From Piliocolobus tephrosceles (Eukaryota > Chordata > Mammalia > Primates > Cercopithecidae), in assembly GCF_002776525.5 (NCBI RefSeq), contig NC_045434.1:198047390-198111389 (forward strand): DNA of 64,000 nucleotides. Reading direction: 5' to 3'. The notes under the pieces are model-generated. The model ran no database searches and had not been told where the DNA came from. It saw only the letters and a list, made by a program, of their open reading frames with translations. This document shows positions 48,408 through 59,362 of the stretch, one piece after another. Position 1 is the stretch's first letter. Each line of letters begins with the position of its first letter. The position numbers and the translations under genes were made by a program.

Positions 48408-48702
48408 CCAGGCGCAGTGGCTCACACCTGTAATCCCAGCTCTTTGGGAGGCCAAGGAGGGCAGATCACAAGGTCAGGAGTTTGAGACTAGCCTGACCAA
48501 CATGGTGAAACCCTGTCTCTCCTAAAAATACAAAAATTAGCCAGGTGTGGTTGTGTGCACCTGTAATCCCAGCTACTCAGGAGGCTGAGGCAGGAGAATT
48601 CTTAAACCCAGGAGGCAGAGGTTTCAGTGAGCCAAGATCACGCCACTGAACTCCAGCCTGAGTGACAGAGCAAGACTCCATCTCAAAAACAAACAAAAAA
48701 AG
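48408..48702 (+). mobile_element. Alu with target duplication
   Basis: ggaaccatgg at both ends. Confidence 0.9.
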
Positions 48703-48980
48703 GAACCATGGTTCACACACTGTTTTATAACAAATCAAAATCATCTTTCTGTTTAATTATATATTTTTCTTCATGACTTTCCATGGCTGCATAGTACTCC
48801 ATTTTTTTGGTGTGCCACAATCTGTTCACCAATTCTCTATTGAGAATACTTAGGTTGTTTTCAGTTTTTCACTATTAAAAACAAGGCTGTGATGATGTTC
48901 TTATAGCTTAATGTCTTAGACTCTAATTTCAATATTAGTTCCCAGTTCCAATGTCACACTTCAATTTTAGTTTCTTTCTT

Positions 48981-48981
<1 letters not shown>

Positions 48982-49015
<34 letters not shown>

Positions 49016-49296
49016 AGAGGGAGTTTCACTCTTGTTGCCCAGGCTGGAGTTCAGGGGCGCAATCTCAACTCACTGCATCCTCTGCCTCCCGGGTTCAATC
49101 GATTCTCCTGCCTCAGCCTCCTGAGTAGCTGGGATTACAGGCACCTGTCATTACACCTGGTTAATCTTAGCATTTTTAGTAGAGATGGGGTTTCACTATG
49201 TTGGCCAGGCTAATCTTGAACTCCTGACCTCAAGTGATCCACCTGTCTTGGCCTCACAAAGTGCTGGAATTATAGGCGTGAGCCACCACCTGGCCT
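48982..49296 (-). mobile_element. Alu with 33-T tail
   Basis: T-run 48982-49014, the longest pure homopolymer in the window. Confidence 0.9.
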
Positions 49297-49356
49297 CCAA
49301 TTTCAGTTTCAAGATCAACATCCTTGTCGGAATTGATACTGAAAATATCAAGAACC

Positions 49357-49653
49357 GCTGGGTGTGGTGGCTGACGCCTGTAATCCCAGCACTCTGGGAG
49401 GCCAAGGCAGGCGGATCACCTGAGGTCAGGAGTTCAAGACCAGCCTGGCTAATATGGAGAAACCCCGTCTCTACTAAAAATACAAAAATTAGCCAGGCCT
49501 GGTGTCAGGTGTCTATAATTTCAGCTACTCGGGAGGCTTAGGCAGGAGAATCACTTGAACCCAGGAGGCAGAGGTTGCAGTGAGCCAAGATTGCACCATT
49601 GCACTCCAGCCTGGGTGACAAGAGCAAAACTCTATCTCAAAAGAAAAAAAAAA
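49357..49653 (+). mobile_element. Alu with 16-bp target duplication
   Basis: Perfect gaaaatatcaagaacc at 49341-49356 and 49654-49669. Confidence 0.94.
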
Positions 49654-49861
49654 GAAAATATCAAGAACCATAAGCATGTTTATACTTCAAAACAATCTAT
49701 TTGATTCTGGAGAATTTATCTTATGGGAATAATCCTAAATACAGAAAATGTTGTATGCATGAAGATGTTTATTATGACAATATTCATATTCTAAATATGA
49801 GAATGGTTAAATAAGGTATGGCAACCTATAGAATAAAATATTATACCACCATTTATTTATT

Positions 49862-50145
49862 ATTAGAGGTGGGGTCTTGCTCTGTCATCCAGGCTAAAGT
49901 ACAATGGCACAATCATAGCTCACTACAGCCTTGAACTCCCAGGCTCAAGTGATCTTCCCTTTTCAGCCACCTGAGTAGCTGGGACCATGGGTACGTGCCC
50001 CATGCAAGCTAATTTTTAAAACAATTTTTGTAAAGATAGGATCCTGCTATGTTGCCTAGGTTGGTCTCGAACTCCTGGCCTCAAGCAATCTTTCTGCCTC
50101 AGAGTCCCAAGGTGTTAGGATTAAAGTGTGAGCCACCACTCCTGG
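49862..50145 (-). mobile_element. Alu, old, antisense
   Basis: Diverged copy ending ccaccactcctgg. Confidence 0.86.
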
Positions 50146-50225
50146 TTATACAATAATTTAAATGAGGATTATGAAGACTATGGTAACCTGGGATCACTTA
50201 TGATAATGTTAAGCATAGAAAATAG

Positions 50226-50562
50226 GCCCCGTGCCGTTGCTCACGCCTATAATTTCAGCACTTTGGGAGGCTGAGGAAGGCAGATCACCTGAAGTCAGGA
50301 GTTCTAGACCAGCCTGGCCAACATGGCAAAACCCGTCTCTACTAAAAACACAAAAATTAGCTGGGCGTGGTGGCACATGCCTGTAATCCCAGCTACTCGG
50401 GAGGCTGAGGCACGAGAATCGCTTGAGCCCGGGAAGCAGAGGTTGCAGTGAGGCAGTGAGCCAAGATGGCACCTCTGCACTCCAGCCTCGGCAACAGAGT
50501 GAGACTCTGTCTCAACAAATAAAGAAAAAAAAAAAAAAAAGAAAGAAAGAAAGAAAGAAAAG
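50226..50562 (+). mobile_element. Alu with (GAAA)n tail
   Basis: agaaaatag on both sides. Confidence 0.9.
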
Positions 50563-51318
50563 AAAATAGAAGAGATTACATACATCAACCCAATATGTAT
50601 TTATATAGCGTATGTTACAACCATTAAAATATGTGAATACAAGCATAATGTAGAGCAAAAGAAGCCAGATACAAAGGAGTGTATATGGTATACCTATAGG
50701 CCATTTATATAAAGTTCAAAACCAAGCAGAACTAATCTATGATGATAAAAGTCAGAATAGCAGGTCCCCTTGGGTGGGTGGAGGATGGTGATTAGAAGGG
50801 GAACCACAACCTCTGGGATACTGGTGTTGGCTCTGCTTTTTGATTTGGGGTCTGGTTGCACAGGTATGTTCACTTTGTGGCAATTCACCCAGCTGGGCAC
50901 TTAGGATTTATGCACATTTTGAATGTAAGTAATGCCTTTATAAAAAGTTAAAAAGCAAACAACCATGTGCAAATATTCATAGGAAGAAACGCTGGAAGGG
51001 AAGAAACAGAGAGGGCAGGAAATCCATCATGGGGCAACTTAGCTTATTTTCCTTCTTGGCGAGACTTTAGTTCTGAGTTTTTCAACCTCAGCTGGCTAAT
51101 TCTTTGTTGGGGAGGCTGTCCTGTGCGTTGCAAGATGTTTAGTCTTATCTCTTGCCTATATCTACTAGATGCCAGTTGCAATTTCCCCAAGTTCTCCCCA
51201 ACCCCACCAAGCCGTGACAACCAAGATATCTCCAGACAATGCCAAATGGCCCTTGGTGGTAGGGTTGCCAGATAAAATCAGAATTTTAAACAAACAGTGG
51301 ATACCATTTTAGTATAAG
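50563..51318. other. NCMAP intron, no feature recognised
   Basis: AT-rich at first (L1-like at 50590-50760), then apparently unique DNA. 51060-51280 reads like an old MER-type repeat, which I cannot confirm. Confidence 0.4.
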
Positions 51319-51557
51319 TGTAGCAGGACAAGCCACAGACAAAACTCCTCAGACACTGGATTAAAGAAGGAAGTGGTTTATTCAGCTGGGAGCGTCGGCA
51401 GATTCGCATCTTAAGAGCCGAGTTCCCCGAAAAAGAAATTCTTGGCCTTTTTAAAGGCTTACAACTTTAAGGGGTTCACGTGAAAGGGTTGTGATGAATC
51501 GAGCAAGCGTGGGAAACGTGATGGGGGGCTACATGCATCAGCTAACAGAACGAAAAG
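51319..51557 (-). mobile_element. LTR-like fragment (probably ERV1 class)
   Basis: On the minus strand a gctgaataaaccacttcc polyadenylation region is followed by gtgtctgaggagttttgtct and a terminal tgctaca near 51319, as at the end of an LTR. The other end runs into an Alu fragment. Non-coding remnant; family uncertain. Confidence 0.5.
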
Positions 51558-51756
51558 TTTTATAATTCTCGTGCCTCAACCTCCCAGGTAGCTAGGACTA
51601 CAGGTGTGCACCACCACACCCAGTTAATTTTTGCATTTTTAGTAGTAGAGATGGGGTTTTACCATGCTGGCCAGTCTCAAACTCCCAACCTCAGGTGATC
51701 TGCCCACTTTGGCCTCCCAAAGTGCTGGGATTATAGGCGTGAGTCACTGCACCCAG
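51558..51756 (-). mobile_element. Alu partial, antisense
   Basis: Starts within the right arm at gtgcctcaacctcccagg; no tail. Confidence 0.82.
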
Positions 51757-52289
51757 CCAAGAACCACTACTTTCAGTTTAATAAAAACAGAATTATTCTC
51801 ATCTTCCTGATAGTGATTCTGTCTCCCCTGCATTTCCCTCAAAACTGTTTGGAGACATACCTCCTCAGGCCTCTGTAGGTCTGCCCACCCAGCAAGCAGC
51901 AGGATAGCCCATGGGACCCCGTCCTGGGAGAACCCCTTCTGAGTCTTCAAGGAAGAGACACATCCTGCCATTAATCCAGCCACCTGCCAGAACCACAGCC
52001 TGAAGCTGTTTATCACAGTGAAACACTCTCCCTGTGTGAAGGGAAGTCTGTCCCATGCCCAGGGGTATATGTGTAGCCCGCTGAAATGGCTGACACACAC
52101 CCAAGCGTCTCCTTATACAATCTATTGATTTTCTGAAGAGTCATCCTGAAGTTTTTCCTTCCGGTGACCACTTGTTCACGGCAAATGCCTCCCCAGAACT
52201 CATTCTTCCCACCTACATTCATTTACTCTTTCATCAGTTGATGGGATTTTTTTTGCCTTGCAAAATAGTATAAAAATGGCTACTTGGGA
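51757..52289. other. NCMAP intron, no feature recognised
   Basis: Apparently unique sequence with overlapping minus-strand open frames (51744-52222). I find no splice-flanked support for an exon. Confidence 0.35.
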
Positions 52290-52597
52290 ATTTTGTTTGT
52301 TTGTTTGGAGACAAGTTATTGCTCTGTTACCCTGGCTGGAATGTAGTGGCACAATCTCAGCTCATCGCAGCCTCAACCTCCCAGGCTCAAACGATCCTCC
52401 TGCCTCAACACCCCCCCCCCCGTGTAGCTGGGACTCCAGGAGCGCCACCACCACGCCTGGCTAATTTTGATATTTGTTGTAGACATAGGGCCTCCCCATG
52501 TTGCCCAGGCTGGTCTTGAATTCCCAGGCTCAAGCAATCTGCCTGCCTTGGCCTCCCAAATTGCTGGGATTACAGACATGAGCCACCATGCCCAGCA
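52290..52597 (-). mobile_element. Alu with internal C-run
   Basis: aacacccccccccccgtgtag replaces the usual gcctcccgagtag; tggctac on both sides. Confidence 0.88.
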
Positions 52598-52715
52598 GTG
52601 GCTACATTTTAAGGTGACCCAGGTAGAGCCATTTTACAAGAGATTCAAATTTCAGTGCCTTCTAGGTCCCAAGACTTTTTAACGAAAACAATAGCAATCA
52701 TAGTAGTAGTAATAT

Positions 52716-52997
52716 TTTTTTGTTTGTTTGGGAGACTCACTCTGTTGCCCAGGCTGGAGTGCAGTGGCACGATCTCGGCTCACTGCAACCTCTGCTTCCC
52801 AGGTTCAGTTGATTCTCCTGCCTCAGCCTCCTGAGTAACAGGTGCACACCACCAGGACCAGCTAATCTTTGTATTTTTAGTACAGATAGGGTTTCACTAT
52901 GTTGGCCAAGCTGGTCTCGAACTCCTGACCTCAAGTAATCCACCTGCCTCAGCCTCCCAAAGTGCTGGGATTACAGGTGTGAGCCACCACGCCCAGC
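52716..52997 (-). mobile_element. Alu, antisense
   Basis: Ends accacgcccagcc; agtag repeats at both flanks. Confidence 0.89.
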
Positions 52998-53021
52998 CAG
53001 TAGCAATAACAATAATCATCA

Positions 53022-53445
53022 TCATTAGGTACTTTAGTATGTACCAGAGGCTGTGCCAAACTGTCGACCTGGATTATCTCCTTTAGTCATCACAACTGCC
53101 TTATGTGGTAGCTTCTTTAATATCCCCATTGTATAGATGAGGAAAAGGAGGCACAGAGCAGTAAAGTCATGTGCTCTGTCTCAAAAAAAAAAAAAAAAAA
53201 AAAAAAAGAGACACAGTCCAGTCCCCAGTTGTCCCCACAGGAAGACTCCCACTTGCTATTTCAGACAGAGATAGCGATTCTGTCCCCCACCCTTCCACAG
53301 CAGTGCCCTGCAAAGAAACACCACTGAGGCACGTGTCCATTGCTTTGTCTGCCATTAATGCTGCAGTTGGCTGGTGGCAGAACTGGGCCTGAGACCCAGG
53401 CATTCCACGTCCGGAGCCCACACTCTTAACCTCTGCACTATGACC
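53022..53445 (-). mobile_element. MIR split by an inserted segment
   Basis: The reverse MIR runs through gatgaggaaaaggaggcacag, breaks near 53172, and resumes near 53366 (tggctggtggcagaactggg). Confidence 0.75.
53173..53365 (+). repeat. Inserted Alu tail plus duplicated segment
   Basis: ctgtctc and about 27 A are followed by about 150 bp, from agacacagtccagtcccc to gccattaatgctgcag. That 150 bp is also found at 57784-57930. Confidence 0.85.
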
Positions 53446-53491
53446 ATGACCGGCCATCCCTCCCCAAGCCTCCAAGCCAAGTTGACCTTAC

Positions 53492-53573
53492 TCTTATACA
53501 GGAAGTCTTCTCCCCTGGTGGTCATGTTCAATGAGAAGAAGGTGGTATCCCCCAGAGGGGTGGCTGTGGTCAT
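53492..53573 (-). CDS. NCMAP: NCMAP coding exon 1 (residues 1-28)
   Basis: The exon runs from 53580 (acceptor ttctttctcatcag) to 53492 (donor GTAAGG), with only seven 5' UTR bases (gatcgag) before the ATG at 53573-53571. It encodes MTTATPLGDTTFF followed by SLNMTTRGEDFLYK and the first base of Ser28. Asn16-Met-Thr is an N-glycosylation sequon on the predicted outside. I recognise the sequence as NCMAP (also called MP11 / C1orf130). Because the 5' UTR is cut by an intron, at least one non-coding exon must lie at higher coordinates. A conventional open frame reads on past the donor into the intron to 53355, which is why the exon is easy to mis-call. Downstream introns are 6409 and 4278 bp. Confidence 0.96.
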
Positions 53574-53580
53574 CTCGATC

Positions 53581-54029
53581 CTGATGAGAAAGAAGAAGAA
53601 ATGTTGTTTAAAATTAGATAAATCCTTATTATTGCTACTTGATGCCTCTTTTGGTCTTTATCTGGATGACTGTAGAATATTCAAGCATGCAGTTTCTCTT
53701 GGCAGCAAGTAAATACAAAACCCATTATTAGATACCGCGGCGTGGGGAGGAATTTAATACTAATACCTGACATTTGTAAGGAACTTTGTTTTTCAAAATG
53801 GTTTAAATTTATTCAACAATATTTACTCAACTCCTTCAAATATCTGGATCAATCTCTTGAAACTATGTGAGGTGAGTTACTGTTGCCATTTTACTGGTGA
53901 AACCAAAGTCCCCAAAGCTACCTGGAGTCCCAAGTTGCCCTAACAGAATTTAACCCAAGATGTCAATCTTCCACTCTGGTGGGCTTTTCTCCAATGACTG
54001 CAATGACACTTGAATGGCATTCCTACTTT
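53581..54029 (-). other. NCMAP: NCMAP 5' intron sequence
   Basis: Intron upstream of coding exon 1, ending at the acceptor at 53582-53581. No further exon is recognised. Confidence 0.75.
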
Positions 54030-54339
54030 CTTTCTTTTTTTTTTTTTTTTTTTCCTGAGACGGAGTCTGGCTCTGTTGCCCAGGCTGGAGTGCAGTGGCA
54101 CCATCTCGGCTTACTGCAAGCTCCTCCTCCCAGGTTCACGCCATTCTCCTGCCTCAGCCTCCCGAGTAGCTGGGACTACAGGCGCCCGCCACCACGCCCA
54201 GCTAGTTTTTTTGTATTTTTAGTAGAGATGGGGTTTCACCGTGTTAGCCAGAATGGTCTCAATCTCCTGACCTCGTGATCTGCCCGCCTCAGCCTCCCAA
54301 AGTGCTGGGATTACAGGCATGAGCCACCATGCCCAGTCC
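54030..54339 (-). mobile_element. AluY-type with 13-bp target duplication
   Basis: gcattcctacttt at 54017-54029 and 54340-54352. Confidence 0.93.
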
Positions 54340-54424
54340 GCATTCCTACTTTTAAAGGCTTTACTATCTGAGGAGGCAAAAATAAATAAACAAATGGATG
54401 AAAAATTAACTATGATTTAAACAA

Positions 54425-54588
54425 ATTTTTTTTGAGACGAGGTCTTGCTCTGTCGTCCAGGCTGGAGCGCAGTGGTGCAATCACAGCTCTCTGCAGCCTC
54501 GACCTCCCTGGGCTCAGGTGATCTTCCCACCTCAGCTTCCTGAGTCGCTGGGACGACAGGCATGTGCCACCATGCCTGGCTAATTTTG
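54425..54588 (-). mobile_element. Alu right-arm fragment
   Basis: Ends at catgcctggctaatttt. aactatgatt flanks both ends, suggesting it inserted as a 5'-truncated copy. Confidence 0.82.
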
Positions 54589-54764
54589 AACTATGATTAT
54601 CAAGCAGTCAGTGACATGAGCCATTGGGCTGTGAGGAACAATTTCATGAGAGAGATACAGTCGAATACACCTTGAAAAATGGGCATGGTTGGGTCATAAG
54701 GGGAAAGAGAACAAAGTCTGGGTTATGCAAAGCCTTCAATCAGAAGACAGTTAATGCAGTTTGG

Positions 54765-54955
54765 GAATCTACCATGTACCAGGCTCTGTCTCAGGAGACT
54801 TCACATACTATATTATCTGATTTAATCCTCTCAGTCACTGAGAAGTAGCCGTCATCTACCCCTCCTATTGAGCAAGCTGGGACTCAAGGTGGTTGAGTGA
54901 ATCAACCGGTCATACAAGTAGGAGGAGGAGCTTGGACTTACTCTCTGAGTGTACA
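54765..54955 (-). mobile_element. MIR element
   Basis: accatgtaccaggctctgtc and ctgatttaatcctctcagtc match the reverse MIR. Confidence 0.8.
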
Positions 54956-55136
54956 ATGTATTTTTTTTTTTACCCTGAGGCCACTAAGAATCAAAATGCA
55001 CAAGGCTACAATGTTACATTTGAGGGGTGAGCCAGGACTTACACAGTTAGTATGATGTCACCACTGGAAAGAAGTGTTGAGATCCTTCACCAAGAACCAT
55101 AATCTAAGCACAATGATACTATAAATAATCACTCTG

Positions 55137-55445
55137 GGCCTGGCATGGTGGCTCATGCCAGTAATCGCAGCACTTTGGGAGGCTGAGGTGGGAAAATCAC
55201 CTGAGGTCAGGAGTTTGAGACCATCCTGGTCAACATGGTGAAACCCCATCTGTACAAAAAAATACAAAAATTAGCCAGGCATGTTGGTGGGTGTCTGTAA
55301 TCCCAGCTACTCGGGAGGCTGAGGCAGGAGGATCACTTGAACGTTGGAGGCGGAGGTTGCAGTGAGCAGAGATTGTACCTGCTGTACTCCAGCCTGGGCG
55401 ACAGAGTGACTCTGTCTCAAAATAAAAATAAAAATAAATAAATAA
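55137..55445 (+). mobile_element. Alu with 16-bp target duplication
   Basis: ataaataatcactctg at 55121-55136 and 55446-55461; (AAAT)n tail. Confidence 0.93.
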
Positions 55446-55461
55446 ATAAATAATCACTCTG

Positions 55462-55794
55462 AACTATAGGCGTCAAGAATATAAGGAAGCAAACCAAGCT
55501 TAGCTTCATTATTTTAGAGTGGCACTTTTACTCCAGCTGCTGACAATTTGGAAGCCCACGAAGGGTCTACCTCAAGAGAATTGCCTAGGCTTGTTTGTAA
55601 TCTTAAGAAACCATAGGCCTCAACACAGCCACCTACTGGAGAAAGAGATATTCTGGACACTTTTTTAAATGGTGCATACATTTATTTTCTTTTTAAAAGT
55701 AAGAAATGTTTTTTAAATTATGAAGACAAATATTATAGGAGCCCATGTACTGACCACTCACATTTAACAGATGTTTACAGTCATGTTTTCTTCA
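55462..55794. other. NCMAP 5' intron, no feature recognised
   Basis: AT-rich sequence without a gene or named repeat. Confidence 0.4.
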
Positions 55795-56108
55795 GTTTTT
55801 CTATTTATTTATTTATTTATCTGAGACGGAGTCTTACTCTGCTGCCCCCGCTGGAGTGCAGTGATGTGATCATAGCTCACTGCAGCCTCAACCTCCCAGG
55901 CTCAAGTAATCCTCCCACCTCAGCCTCCTGAGTAGCTGGGACTACAGGCATTCACCACCATGCCTGGCTAATTAAAAAAACCTTTTTTTTGTAGAAGCTA
56001 GGTGTCATTATGTTGCCCAGGCTGGTCTCAAACTCCTGGACTCAAAGCGATCCTCCCGCCTTGGTCTCCCAAAGTGCTGGGATTACAAGCATGATCCCCC
56101 ATGCCCAG
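55795..56108 (-). mobile_element. Alu, antisense
   Basis: (TTTA) tail, ends ccatgcccagc. Confidence 0.88.
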
Positions 56109-56121
56109 CCCAGTTCTTCTT

Positions 56122-56427
56122 CTTCTTCTTTTTTTTTTTTTTTTTTTTGAGGCAGAATTTCACTCTGTCACCCAGGCTGAAGTGCAGTGGCACAATCTCG
56201 GCTCACTGTAACCTCTGTCTCCTGGGTTCAAGTGATTCTCCTGCCTCAGTCTCCCGAATAGCTGGGATTACAAGCGCCCACCACCACATCCAGCTGTTTT
56301 GTATTTTTAGTAGTACGGGGTTTCAACCATGTTGGCCAGGCTGGTCTCAAACTCCTGACCTCAAGTGATCCACCCACCTCGGCCTCCCAAAGTGTTGGGA
56401 TTACAGGCGTGAGCCACCGCGCCTGGT
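56122..56427 (-). mobile_element. Alu with 13-bp target duplication
   Basis: cccagttcttctt at 56109-56121 and 56428-56440. Confidence 0.92.
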
Positions 56428-56440
56428 CCCAGTTCTTCTT

Positions 56441-57479
56441 TATATGAAAAAAAATCAGACATAGCTGAAATCCCTTTTGTGTTCTATCTCAATCCTATTT
56501 CCTCTCTTCCCCAAAGTAACCACTCCCTTGATCTTTAGTGTGTATTCTCATCAAAGTTTTAAAATGCTTACTACATAACATAGATATATCCATAAACATT
56601 GTATATATTGTGGCTGTACATATCTATGAAACACATCTATTAAATATCAGCCTGGCACCTACTAAGTGACTGATGCTGTGCTCAGTGCTGGGAATACACA
56701 GTGAGTACTAGACGAACTCCTTGCCTTGGGAAGCTTACGTTCTAGTGAGCACGACAGACTATAGGTTTGATCACATGATTCTGGGGCTCAGAAAACAATC
56801 ATTTCCCCCTGTCAACACTTTAATATCTGGTAGTGAAAGCCCTTCACTGGCTGGTTCTACCCTCTGTTTTTAACATCTCAGCTACTCATACCACCCTCTG
56901 CCAAACTGCTGTGACAGCACGGCACTGCCTCTTCCCCCATCATACTTGGTTTTTGCTGCCTCTGGGCTGGCTGCCCCAGGCATTGGCCTCCCCAGTCCTT
57001 ACCCAAGATCTCTCCACAGAGTCCTTATCTATAGGCTGCAGCTTTCCTGCTCTCCCAGCTCTGATGGAAGCAGGGGTCAGCACCCCCCTTGAAACACACA
57101 CACTAGGGTCAGGCCATCTGCACCCCAGCTCGGGGCTCTGGTAGCATGGCCTGCCCCGGGGGCTTCACAGGGTCAGAATGGCCTCTGTGGCCTGGCCCTG
57201 TTAATCTATAGGGTGGACTCTGCCTCTACCTTATCTGCGCTCCCTTAATCCGGGGCCCTGCCTACCACTCCCCAGCTCTTATCTACCCCTCCTTCCAAAG
57301 ACCAGACCCTCCGGACTCCCAGACTCAGGCTCCCACCAGGAACCCCGTGTGACTCTGCCTGACCTCCCCACTCCTGCCACTCTGTCTCGCTGCCTGGGCT
57401 TCCTGTCTCCCAACACCTGAAACAGGCTCAGGCTGGCCAGGCTCTATTGCTACCCAAGAAAAAGAACATAGCCTTGAAG
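56441..57479. other. NCMAP 5' intron, no exon recognised
   Basis: 56650-56740 resembles an L2-type fragment (tgctgtgctcagtgctggga). 56830-57440 is GC-richer and apparently unique, but lacks CpG enrichment or a convincing exon. Confidence 0.4.
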
Positions 57480-57490
57480 ACACAGCCCAG

Positions 57491-57783
57491 GCCAGACATG
57501 GTGACTCATGCCTGTAATCCCAGCACTTTGGGAGGCTGAGGTGGGCGGTTTACTTGAGGTCAGAAGATCGAGGCCACCCTGGCTTTCAACATGGTGAAAC
57601 CGCATCTCTACTAAAAATACAAAAACTAGCCGCTTATGGTGGCGCATGGCTATAGTCCCAGCTACTTGGGAGGCTGAGGCAGGAGAATCGCTTAAACCCA
57701 GGAGGTGGAGGTTGTAGTGAGCCAAGATCGTGCCACTGCACTCCAGCCTGGGCAACAGAGCGAGACTCCATCTCAAAAAAAAA
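57491..57783 (+). mobile_element. Alu with 11-bp target duplication
   Basis: acacagcccag at 57480-57490 and 57784-57794. The right-hand copy is also the start of the duplicated segment. Confidence 0.92.
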
Positions 57784-57930
57784 ACACAGCCCAGTCCCCA
57801 GTCGCCCCCCAAGGAAGACTCCCACTCAGACAGAAATAGCTATTCTGTCCCCTACCCTCCCACAGCAGCACCCTGCAAAGAAACACCACCGCGGCATGTG
57901 TCCACTGCTTTGTCTGCCATTAATACTGCA
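57784..57930 (+). repeat. Second copy of the duplicated ~150-bp segment
   Basis: Aligns with about 53210-53360 (shared phrases ccctgcaaagaaacaccac, gctttgtctgccattaat), with scattered substitutions. Confidence 0.85.
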
Positions 57931-58345
57931 TTTCATTGTCAGGTCCTTGAGGATAGAGACTATTTCTTGTTCTTTCTCATATCCTTCTACCTTCCTCAGA
58001 TAAAGTGCCAAAAATCCATTAGCGTACATAGTACATTACATCCTTTATCGGACATAGCACATTCAAACTGAGCATCCCTTACCATTTCTTGCCAACACGA
58101 TTTCAAGCCCTTCGCTGTGCAAGGGCTGGAATGAGTAACTGCATTTCTCCCAGCTTCATTTGCTCATCTGTAAAACGAACTGCCTCTCCCTTTCCCTAAG
58201 GGAGCCGAGAGTGAGCAGTGGGGTATGGAAAGGGTTTTTAGATGCTCACTAAATGGTAGCTGTAAGTATTATAGTGAATATTAGTAAATATTTGCTGAAC
58301 TAACTTAGAGACAGGGGGATCTGGAGCTGAAAACAAGGAGACATT
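57931..58345. other. NCMAP 5' intron with old repeat traces
   Basis: aggtccttgaggatagagac is L2/MIR-like; 58120-58290 is MIR-like (tcatctgtaaaacgaactg). No gene. Confidence 0.45.
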
Positions 58346-58546
58346 CTTCCTATAAAAATAAGCACAAATTAGCCAGCCTGGTGGTGGTGTGTGCCTGCAG
58401 TCCCCACTACTTGGGAGGCTGAGGAGGGAGGATCAGTTGAGCCCAGGAGTTTGAGACTGCAACAAGCCATGATGGCACCATTGCATTCCAGTCTGGGTGA
58501 CAGAGCAAGACCCTGTCTCTAAAACTAAATAAATAAAATAAATTTT
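58346..58546 (+). mobile_element. Alu, 5'-truncated
   Basis: Begins at aaaaataagcacaaattagcc; tail ctaaataaataaaat. Confidence 0.82.
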
Positions 58547-59020
58547 TAAAGCACAGACAAATATGAGAATTTGGAATGAAAGCCTTTCCCGCCCAGCACT
58601 GCCCACCTCTACTCTAAGGGGAGATGCTGGCCCTGCCTCAGCCTGTGAAGGGTATTAGTACATGTTTCCCTAAACTTTCTCCTTCTAGCCTCACCAATAT
58701 CAAGCTAAGAAGACTCACCAGTGAGGCTTTCATACAATTCCTTTTAAAAACAGAAAAGAGTGCAAATAGATGGCTGTGGATCAAGGTTTGCTTAGTGAGA
58801 GAGACATGGAACAATCATTGGCCACCCCAGACCCATGGACATATTCACCGTGAAACCAACACGCACAGAAATGACAGAAGCTGCCATCTGAGTGTTTGCC
58901 ATGTGCCAAGACCTTGCGCCAGATAGCTTCTGTCCATGCCCTTATTTAACTAGCAAAATGCCATGTCAGATAAGTTTTCCTTTCTCCTTCTCTCAAATGA
59001 AGACCCTGAGACTTGATCAT
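58547..59020. other. NCMAP 5' intron, no feature recognised
   Basis: Apparently unique sequence, no exon supported. Confidence 0.4.
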
Positions 59021-59035
59021 ATAAAGCTAACTCTC

Positions 59036-59347
59036 GGCCAGGTGCAGGGGCTCACACCTGTAATCCCAGCACTTTGGGAGTTCGAGGTGGGCAGATCACT
59101 TGAAGTCAGGAGTTTGACACCAGCCTGGCCAACTTGGAAAATTAGCCGGGCGTGATGGCAGATGCCTGTAATCCCAGCTACTCTTAAGGGAGGCTGAGGC
59201 AGGAGAATCGCTTAAACCCAGGAGGCAGAGGTTGCAGTGAGTTGAGATCGCGCCCTTGCACTCCAGCCTGGGTGACAGAGCGAGACTCTGTCTCAAAAAA
59301 ATAAAAGATAAAAGATAAAATAAAAAAATAAAAATAAAAATAAAAAC
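59036..59347 (+). mobile_element. Alu with 15-bp target duplication
   Basis: ataaagctaactctc at 59021-59035 and 59348-59362. The left arm has an internal deletion (aacttggaaaattagccgg). Confidence 0.93.
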
Positions 59348-59362
59348 ATAAAGCTAACTCTC

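Noticed and set aside
53167..53475. 102-codon minus-strand frame over the duplicated segment
   Set aside because: It mixes MIR, the duplicated segment and a poly(A) translation (poly-Phe); no splice or conservation support.
53355..53491. Extension of the first NCMAP frame beyond residue 28
   Set aside because: The consensus GTAAGG donor at 53491 and the phase match to the next exon show that this is intron.
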